A DNA stretch of 64,000 bases, taken from a virus. Shown in pieces: positions 59,198 through 64,000 of the stretch. Location of the stretch: positions 30,281 to 94,280 of IMG/VR virus record IMGVR_UViG_3300031952_000008. The stretch is one strand, 5' to 3'. The position numbers and the translations under genes are program-made. Below the pieces are notes generated by a model. The model worked only from the letters and a program-made list of their open reading frames with translations. It was not told the DNA's origin and did no database searches. Each line of letters begins with the position of its first letter. Positions within the stretch are counted from its first letter, which is position 1.

Positions 59198-59451
59198 CTA
59201 AAAAAGATTTAAAAATAGGTGATAAAGTAAGATTTAAATACGAAGGGCTTGACTCCATAGGAACTATTTTCAAAGATAGAGGAACTAATTATTATTTAAT
59301 TAAATTATTACCTGAACATGAAAAAGATGGTGGCTGGCCCGAAAAAGATGGAAGAATAGAAAATAACCTACCTATTGGTAAATATTGGAATGTTCCTGGA
59401 AGACATATTGAATCATTAGTTCCTAAATCATTGATGGACTTAGTATTATAA
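59194..59451 (+). CDS. SH3-like LMDL-tail protein
   Basis: 85 residues; DLKIGDKVRFKYEGLDSIGTIFKDRG barrel, ends VPKSLMDLVL. Tail codons TTG ATG GAC TTA. Confidence 0.68.
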   Translation: MTKKDLKIGDKVRFKYEGLDSIGTIFKDRGTNYYLIKLLPEHEKDGGWPEKDGRIENNLPIGKYWNVPGRHIESLVPKSLMDLVL

Positions 59452-59485
59452 TCATTCGCCTTTAAAAAGACGGTGATGGCATTTC

Positions 59486-59584
59486 GGTCATTTTGGCCGT
59501 TAAAAATGACCACTAAGGGTGCTGGGTTGAGTAACACGCCTATAGAACTTAACCCAGATACTCAATACTTATCATAGGTGTTAT
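59486..59584 (+). promoter_or_regulatory. Candidate pseudoknot riboswitch-like leader
   Basis: GGTCATTTT (59486-59494) / AAAATGACC (59503-59511) hairpin; then CTGGGTTGAGT (59522-59532) / ACTTAACCCAG (59547-59557). The loop of the second, AACAC-GC-CTAT (59533-59543), can pair with ATAGGTGTT (59574-59582), which contains the ribosome site of ATG 59586. This is an H-type pseudoknot hiding the AGGTG. Only structured leader inside the tail-gene operon. Confidence 0.55.
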
Positions 59585-59585
59585 T

Positions 59586-59810
59586 ATGGAATTTAAAGTT
59601 GGAGATAAAGTTAAAGTAGTTCACATGCCAAGCGAGTGTGATGGAGGCTTTCCTAAAGAAATGTTGGGTAAAATTGTAACAATAGATGATGTTTGGTTAG
59701 ATTTACTTGGTGTTATTTATACAATTAATAAAAATAGGTGGTGTTCTAATTTTATAGAATCCGATTTAGAACATATAAGAAAGAACTTAATGGATTTGGA
59801 AGTGAAATAA
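59586..59810 (+). CDS. SH3-like LMDL-tail protein
   Basis: 74 residues; MEFKVGDKVKVVHMPSECDGG, MLGKIVTIDDVWLDL, ends RKNLMDLEVK. Controlled by the leader described at 59486. Confidence 0.7.
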   Translation: MEFKVGDKVKVVHMPSECDGGFPKEMLGKIVTIDDVWLDLLGVIYTINKNRWCSNFIESDLEHIRKNLMDLEVK

Positions 59811-59812
59811 AA

Positions 59813-60028
59813 ATGTTTAAAAAAGGAGATAAGGTCACTTTAAAAGACGGAACAGAATTTAAGCACCAACAAGGAACTGCTAAGTTTGGAACTATCTTAA
59901 ATGATGAATCCCTCACAATGTGGATTAAAGTAAGATGGGGAAAAGGATGTGAAAGGAGAGAAGATGTTTATCCTATTAAAGATTTGTTACTTTTAAAACC
60001 TCAAAAGTTAATGGATTTAGTATTTTAG
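59813..60028 (+). CDS. SH3-like LMDL-tail protein
   Basis: 71 residues; MFKKGDKVTLKDGTEFKHQQG, TMWIKVRWGKG, ends KPQKLMDLVF. Confidence 0.7.
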   Translation: MFKKGDKVTLKDGTEFKHQQGTAKFGTILNDESLTMWIKVRWGKGCERREDVYPIKDLLLLKPQKLMDLVF

Positions 60029-60033
60029 ATAAG

Positions 60034-60041
60034 TTTAAATA
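60034..60041 (+). promoter_or_regulatory. TATA box before the nuclease gene
   Basis: AAG-TTTAAATA-CC; RNA start expected near 60066, 25 bases before ATG 60091. Confidence 0.55.
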
Positions 60042-60090
60042 CCAGAACATTCATAATAATTATTGAAAGAAACACTTTCGGAGTTGCGTT

Positions 60091-60957
60091 ATGGAAACAT
60101 TAAGTAAGGTAGATGATATAATGTATTTATCACCCAGCAGTATTAACGACTATTTTCGTTGCCCCTATTTTTTCTTTAAAAGCCATATAGAAAAGGTTCC
60201 TATCAAAAAGACCATTCACTTAGTTAAAGGAACCGTTGTTCATAATTCATTAGAGAAATGGTTTATGGAATACACGGATGACTTAGTTAAAGGAATGGAA
60301 GATATTTTTAATAGAGAGTGGGAAATCAATCCTGAACTTAAAGACCTTAAACTTCCTGATGAAGAATTGGTTATGCATAAAAAGGATGCTTGGAATATTG
60401 TTACTAAATTTGTAACAAGACACCTTGATAAAATAGAGGGTATTATTGATGCTGGTAAGGCTGAGAATTATAGACACGCTTGGTATCTTTTAAGACCTAA
60501 ACTTAACGAGGTTAAACTAGAAGTTCCCGAAATGAAAGTTAGGGGTAAAGCAGATAGGGTTTATGAAAACTTTGATGGATTAGTAACTCTTGGAGATTAC
60601 AAAACCAGTAATAGGTATGGTATCGGAATTACTGAAGACCAAAGGCGACAAATAGCCATTTATGCTCTTATGTATCTGGAACAAGAAAAGAAACCTTTAC
60701 ATTTCGTGTCCATAATCTTCCTTAGATTTGGAGAGGAACCAATGTTAGAAGTAACACCTGACCTTATTAAGTTTGGAAGAGATACGGTATTATATGTAAG
60801 GGAGAAAACAATGAGTAGGAACATTGATGACTATCCTAAGAAACTTAGTTCTAATTGCCAGAATTGTGCTCTTTTAGAACTTTGTAGTGGGGCGGAAGAA
60901 TTCGTATCTAAACTTAGGAAGGAAAAGTTTAAAAAGTTAGCGGAGAAACTTAAATGA
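60091..60957 (+). CDS. Cas4/RecB-like PD-(D/E)XK nuclease
   Basis: 288 residues. N-terminal SPSSINDYFRCPYFFF with the first cluster Cys; VRGKADRVYENFDGLVTLGDYKTSN gives the Asp ... Asp-x-Lys (GKADR, DYKTS); QRRQIAIYALMYLEQ follows; C-terminal NCQNCALLELC supplies three Cys for a [4Fe-4S] cluster. This is the Cas4/AddB-like form. Likely 5'-end processing in recombination-dependent replication. Confidence 0.9.
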   Translation: METLSKVDDIMYLSPSSINDYFRCPYFFFKSHIEKVPIKKTIHLVKGTVVHNSLEKWFMEYTDDLVKGMEDIFNREWEINPELKDLKLPDEELVMHKKDAWNIVTKFVTRHLDKIEGIIDAGKAENYRHAWYLLRPKLNEVKLEVPEMKVRGKADRVYENFDGLVTLGDYKTSNRYGIGITEDQRRQIAIYALMYLEQEKKPLHFVSIIFLRFGEEPMLEVTPDLIKFGRDTVLYVREKTMSRNIDDYPKKLSSNCQNCALLELCSGAEEFVSKLRKEKFKKLAEKLK

Positions 60958-61178
60958 AAAAGGAAGATTTCAAGGTTGGAATGAAGATAGAACTATTCTC
61001 TAAAATAGGTGAGAAACATTGTTCTGGCTTAAATCTTGGAGAAGTTTATACGGTTAATAATATAGAAGATAAACGGGTATATATAATATCTTCCTACGAA
61101 GAACACTTAACCATTTGGAACTGTTGTTTTAGATACGTTAAAAAGGTAAAATCTACATTGATGGATTTGAAAATATGA
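60954..61178 (+). CDS. SH3-like LMDL-tail protein
   Basis: 74 residues; DFKVGMKIELFSKIG, NLGEVYTVNNIEDKRVYI, ends VKSTLMDLKI. ATGA overlap with the nuclease. Confidence 0.68.
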   Translation: MKKEDFKVGMKIELFSKIGEKHCSGLNLGEVYTVNNIEDKRVYIISSYEEHLTIWNCCFRYVKKVKSTLMDLKI

Positions 61179-61399
61179 ACGAAAAAGAACGGGAACAATT
61201 TCCTAGTGGAATCGTTACTATGATTCTTAATAGGAACTTTAATGATTGTAAAAAGGGAGATAAAGTTGATATGTTTAAACTTCCATACACTAATGAGTTT
61301 TGGGTACAAAATTCAAAAAAAGAAACATTTAAAGTATATGGTAAAGATTATCAATGGTTTGATTATCCCAAAAAAACTTTGATGGATTTACAATGGTGA
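61175..61399 (+). CDS. LMDL-tail protein
   Basis: 74 residues; less typical barrel (VTMILNRNFNDCKKGDKVDMFKLP), ends PKKTLMDLQW, an unusual Gln-Trp after the motif. Confidence 0.65.
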   Translation: MNEKEREQFPSGIVTMILNRNFNDCKKGDKVDMFKLPYTNEFWVQNSKKETFKVYGKDYQWFDYPKKTLMDLQW

Positions 61400-61644
61400 A
61401 ATGGAAAGAGATTAGAAAAGGTATGAAACTTAGATTAATGAAAAGACCAAGAACGCATCCGGAGAATGGTTATAACCCTTTAGAAATTGGAGATATTGTA
61501 ACGGTAACTAAAAAAAATAAGGAAGGATACTGGGACATAGTAAATGATAAATATGATGTTGTTTTTGGGTTATCTAACGATAAAGATTGGTTAGCGGTTT
61601 GGGAACTTGTTTATCCCAAGTGTTTGATGGATTTAAAAATGTAA
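61393..61644 (+). CDS. SH3-like LMDL-tail protein
   Basis: 83 residues; WKEIRKGMKLRLMKRP, LEIGDIVTVTKKNKEGYWDIV, ends YPKCLMDLKM. Starts inside the TGG-TGA of the previous gene. Confidence 0.68.
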   Translation: MVKWKEIRKGMKLRLMKRPRTHPENGYNPLEIGDIVTVTKKNKEGYWDIVNDKYDVVFGLSNDKDWLAVWELVYPKCLMDLKM

Positions 61645-61655
61645 AGGTGTTACGA

Positions 61656-61913
61656 ATGGTAGATATTGAAGTATTGAAAGAATTTATTAAGTTAAAATTA
61701 AAAGAAATAGGAATATTATTATGTTTTATCATAGGTATAATTGGGTTATGTCTTATTACGGCATTCTTAATACATATTATACCACAATTTTGGTTAACAA
61801 TACTAAAATATTTTGTAGTAATAATATTTATTTTAATGATATTGGTTAGTTTGGTTGTTTGGTTAAAAGATAATTGGGACCAAGCACAGATGAATATTTA
61901 TTTAAGAAGGTGA
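61656..61913 (+). CDS. Two-helix membrane protein
   Basis: 85 residues from ATG 61656 (AAAGGTGTTACGA upstream). Two hydrophobic helices (IGILLCFIIGIIGLCLITAFLI and ILKYFVVIIFILMILVSLVVW). Could be a holin or a membrane anchor for replication. No tail. Confidence 0.55.
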   Translation: MVDIEVLKEFIKLKLKEIGILLCFIIGIIGLCLITAFLIHIIPQFWLTILKYFVVIIFILMILVSLVVWLKDNWDQAQMNIYLRR

Positions 61914-61917
61914 AATC

Positions 61918-62082
61918 ATGGCAAAACTTAAAAAGGTTTGTATAGTAAATTTAGATGGAGATAGTATTATAACAGATATGGTTAATAGAGAAAGGCTTAT
62001 AGCATTATTATCTCCACACTTTGATTTGGCTGACGAAGGAGATAGAATTGAAGTTTTTGAAAGAGGTGAACAAAATGGATGA
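61918..62082 (+). CDS. 54-residue protein
   Basis: MAKLKKVCIVNLDGDSIITD, MVNRERLIALLSPHF; beta-alpha form. GGTGAAATC upstream; overlaps next ATG. Confidence 0.5.
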   Translation: MAKLKKVCIVNLDGDSIITDMVNRERLIALLSPHFDLADEGDRIEVFERGEQNG

Positions 62083-62380
62083 TATACTTTTTAAAGGACT
62101 AAAAGTGGGAATTAAGAAGGGAGAACCTAACTACATTCCTCCTTCAATACCTTTATCTACAAAAATATGTTCTAATTGTGGCGGAGTTATGGAACTTAGA
62201 CCATTAGATTGTTATTGGATAAAAGGAGAAGAAGGATATTATATCGTGGGTAGAAATTCTAAGAATGAATTATTCCTCAAAAGTGAGATGGTTAATAAAC
62301 TTCTTTATGGTTGTAAAACTTGTACCTTTGCTGAAACCGTTAATGTAAAGCCTATGGAAGAAGAGATAGTGGTGGTTTAA
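62075..62380 (+). CDS. Zinc-ribbon protein
   Basis: 101 residues from ATG 62075. KICSNCGGVMEL ... YGCKTCTFAET four-Cys ribbon around a beta region. Acidic C-terminus. Confidence 0.6.
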   Translation: MDDILFKGLKVGIKKGEPNYIPPSIPLSTKICSNCGGVMELRPLDCYWIKGEEGYYIVGRNSKNELFLKSEMVNKLLYGCKTCTFAETVNVKPMEEEIVVV

Positions 62381-62381
62381 A

Positions 62382-62492
62382 ACGAAACCCAATTATAAAA
62401 AAGGATACTTTATATTAATGGAGTATTGGGATAGTTTACCAGATGAACAAAAGGAAGATATACATAAAGAATTAGTAGAGTGTGGGTTATGA
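62382..62492 (+). CDS. Short conserved-looking protein, ACG start candidate
   Basis: 36 residues if started at ACG 62382, six bases after GGTGG. Sequence (M)KPNYKKGYFILMEYWDSLPD then ELVECGL reads as one folded piece; the only ATG in frame (62418) would cut it to 24 residues and lose KKGYFIL. In-frame stop at 62367. Confidence 0.45.
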   Translation, partial: TKPNYKKGYFILMEYWDSLPDEQKEDIHKELVECGL

Positions 62493-62701
62493 AATGTCTT
62501 TGTATAAAAGATGGGTTTACAGATGGTGGTAAACAATTTGCTTATAAGGGAAAGAGTTATGAATATATTGGTGAAGGAACACATATGCAACTTAAGACCG
62601 AAGGCATGGATGATTTTAAACATTATATTGGAGATATGAAATGGTTTAATAAATATTTTACTTTAGCCCCTAAAAATTTAATGGATTTGGTAATGATATG
62701 A
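62489..62701 (+). CDS. SH3-like LMDL-tail protein
   Basis: 70 residues from ATG 62489. MKCLCIKDGFTDGGKQFAYKGKSYEYI, then Trp/Phe strand, ends APKNLMDLVMI. ATGA overlaps on both sides. Confidence 0.65.
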   Translation: MKCLCIKDGFTDGGKQFAYKGKSYEYIGEGTHMQLKTEGMDDFKHYIGDMKWFNKYFTLAPKNLMDLVMI

Positions 62702-62961
62702 AAAAACTTAAAGTTGGAATGGTTTGTAAGTATAGAAACATAATGACAATGTTTCCTACCGAAATATGGAGAAAAAAGATTTTAAAGGTCAAAATTGTAG
62801 AAATCAAAGATAGAGAATATACTATCCAATTCTTACATTATCCTGATATTGGTCATGGTACGAGAGAACAAGATGGTGTACAATTTAAAGGTTACTGGTT
62901 TGTTCAGAAAGAGGACTTAGAATATTTGGGTCCAAGTTGTTTGATGGATTTGAAAATATGA
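62698..62961 (+). CDS. SH3-like LMDL-tail protein
   Basis: 87 residues; LKVGMVCKYRNIMTMFP, ILKVKIVEIKDREYTIQFL, ends GPSCLMDLKI. Last member of the family in the window. Confidence 0.65.
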   Translation: MKKLKVGMVCKYRNIMTMFPTEIWRKKILKVKIVEIKDREYTIQFLHYPDIGHGTREQDGVQFKGYWFVQKEDLEYLGPSCLMDLKI

Positions 62962-63143
62962 TAATCGAAACTTATTATTGTAGTAAGAAAAAAATGTATA
63001 TATGTAAATGTGGGGACTTAGATGTCCCTTGTGAACACTTTAAAGAGGGTAAATGCTTATACGCTGAGGGGTCGGTCGAGGGTTCGGCTGGCCCTTCTTC
63101 AAAGGTTTCGGAGGAAGTAAAAGATGAGGAAATTAAAATTTAG
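62958..63143 (+). CDS. Cys-rich small protein
   Basis: 61 residues from ATG 62958. YYCSKKKMYICKCGDLDVPCEHF: five Cys and one His; then a Gly/Ser/Glu-rich disordered end. Overlaps the next gene by 20 bases. Confidence 0.55.
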   Translation: MIIETYYCSKKKMYICKCGDLDVPCEHFKEGKCLYAEGSVEGSAGPSSKVSEEVKDEEIKI

Positions 63144-63519
63144 GTGTTGGAATAGAAGTTGTAAAAGAATGTATTATCCAGACTTATTGATATTAAGAGA
63201 TTTAAAAGGTAAAGAAAGAATTGAAACACTTGGGTTGATAAGTAATCATCCTACAGAACCAATTATGCAATATACGGGATTAAAAGATAAAAATGCTAAA
63301 GAAATTTATGAAGGGGATATTGTTGAAGTTAGTGAATTTATCAAAGAGCATAAATTAACAAGAAAAATATATGAAGTTATTGAATGGATTACACCAAATT
63401 TTTGGAGAGTTACATTAGATAAAGAAATGCCAGAACACGCTAAGGCACAATATCTTTATGAAGATGAAGAGTATATTATTATAGGTAATATTTATGAAAA
63501 TCCAGAACTATTAAAATGA
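63124..63519 (+). CDS. YopX-family protein
   Basis: 131 residues. LKFRCWNRSCKRMYY at the start and IMQYTGLKDKNAKEIYEGDIVEV in the middle are diagnostic of the YopX family, a beta-structured group common in phages of Gram-positive hosts; function unknown. ATGA overlap with the primase. Confidence 0.9.
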   Translation: MRKLKFRCWNRSCKRMYYPDLLILRDLKGKERIETLGLISNHPTEPIMQYTGLKDKNAKEIYEGDIVEVSEFIKEHKLTRKIYEVIEWITPNFWRVTLDKEMPEHAKAQYLYEDEEYIIIGNIYENPELLK

Positions 63520-64000
63520 TAAACTTTCCTAACCAATTAAAGAATGGAGATTTCAGGTTTATAAAGATAAGACCAGAATCTAAACTACCCGCTGAAAAGG
63601 GATGGAATAAGACCAAGAATTATCCTTATACTAGCGTTATACTGGCTAAGTATATGGTAGAAGATAACATATATGGTGTAGCAACCGGAACAGGAAATCT
63701 TATAGTATTAGATTGTGACCTTAGATTAATGGAAAGAATTGCCATTGAAAAGTTACCACCAACATTTAAAGTTAGAACTCCAGGAAATGGTTGCCATCTT
63801 TACTATATTTGTCCAGATTTCCCAAAGACTAAATTACTTAAGCATCCTATTATTGAAGATTTAAAAGGTGCCCCTTTACATTTGGGTGAAATTAGAAGTA
63901 TAGGGTCGGAAGTTGTGGGTCCTGGTTCGTTTAATGCTAAAAAAGGAAAGTATTACTTAGTGGAAGACAATATAGAAATTGCCCAGATTAACACCAAACA
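63516..64000 (+). CDS. Prim-pol type primase-polymerase (partial)
   Basis: First 161 residues visible; C-terminus beyond the edge. Bifunctional DNA primase/polymerase N-terminal (AEP) features: GVATGTGNLIVLDCDLR with the Asp-x-Asp metal site and RTPGNGCHLYYICP with the catalytic-type His, then GAPLHLGEIRSIGSEVVGPGS. Probably fused to a helicase further right. Starts the replication module with the Cas4-like nuclease. Confidence 0.88.
   Translation, partial: MINFPNQLKNGDFRFIKIRPESKLPAEKGWNKTKNYPYTSVILAKYMVEDNIYGVATGTGNLIVLDCDLRLMERIAIEKLPPTFKVRTPGNGCHLYYICPDFPKTKLLKHPIIEDLKGAPLHLGEIRSIGSEVVGPGSFNAKKGKYYLVEDNIEIAQINTK

Noticed and set aside
60091-60957. Cas4 as part of a CRISPR-Cas locus
   Set aside because: No Cas1, Cas2 or array in the window; neighbours are viral primase and tail-peptide genes, so it is a stand-alone viral nuclease.
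49247-62961. LMDL conservation as a DNA-level repeat or ribosome-site artefact
   Set aside because: Leu and Asp codons vary synonymously and many copies (ending KI-TGA) contain no ribosome site, so peptide-level selection explains the pattern better.
1-64000. A bacterial phage genome
   Set aside because: No -35/-10 promoters were apparent, whereas BRE/TATA elements recur at sensible distances. YopX and NUMOD3-HNH are often bacterial, but these families move widely. Host domain is still an inference.

Overview
The window looks like about 64 kb of an AT-rich genome of a tailed virus (HK97-type head, long flexible tail), probably infecting an archaeon. Archaeal signs: repeated BRE/TATA elements of the type CGAAAGATTTATATA 25-90 bp before genes, T-tract terminators, GGTGA/GGAGG ribosome sites, and a surface protein with ENTSQVDC-type Ig-like modules of a kind I associate with archaeal surface proteins. 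The host lineage cannot be fixed from sequence alone. No tail-sheath gene is visible, so a siphovirus-type particle is most likely.

Layout. (1) 1-22.2 kb, minus strand: the virion module, read from the portal at 22.2 kb leftward: portal, prohead protease, ChaB-like protein, scaffold, major capsid protein, terminator hairpin, minor head proteins, head-tail connectors, tail terminator, tail tube, two tail-assembly-chaperone-like proteins, tape measure, a tail-tip candidate, and a very large secreted LamG/Ig-like adhesin running off the left edge. A glycosyltransferase and a LAGLIDADG homing endonuclease are inserted in it. (2) 22.3-22.5 kb: divergent promoters. (3) 22.5-39.8 kb, plus strand: a putative small terminase, a SLOG protein, an HNH/NUMOD3 homing endonuclease, a large sugar-nucleotide and glycosyltransfer block (nucleotide-sugar dehydrogenase, two DegT-family enzymes, FdtA-like cupin, hexapeptide acyltransferase, radical SAM enzyme, five GT-B-type glycosyltransferases, two methyltransferases), a mini ferredoxin-thioredoxin-reductase-like protein and the large terminase. 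(4) 39.8-45.9 kb: short genes under individual archaeal promoters, separated by intergenic DNA carrying a dispersed GCCGTGCC repeat and palindromic operator-like sites. (5) 46-64 kb: a dense, overlapping plus-strand operon of zinc-ribbon, SWIM, SH3-like and other small proteins, leading to a Cas4-like nuclease, a YopX protein and a prim-pol primase cut by the right edge.

Two things stand out in region 5. First, four genes between 52.2 and 57.9 kb look like a complete ubiquitin-like pathway: beta-grasp modifier, E2-like protein with an HPH...CCLG motif, JAMM metalloprotease with every metal-binding residue, and ThiF/E1-like adenylyltransferase. Second, about 20 short proteins between 49.2 and 63.0 kb, with unrelated N-terminal domains, end in the same peptide (K/N)-x-L-M-D-L-(K/V/E)-(I/V). 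The codons vary synonymously, so the constraint is on protein; it looks like a portable C-terminal docking or sorting tag. The two sets are interleaved, suggesting but not proving a functional link. Other unusual points: five coding frames with no ATG/GTG/TTG start but near-cognate codons, a structured RNA with a tRNA-like 5' part just before the modifier gene, and a candidate pseudoknot that would hide a ribosome binding site.
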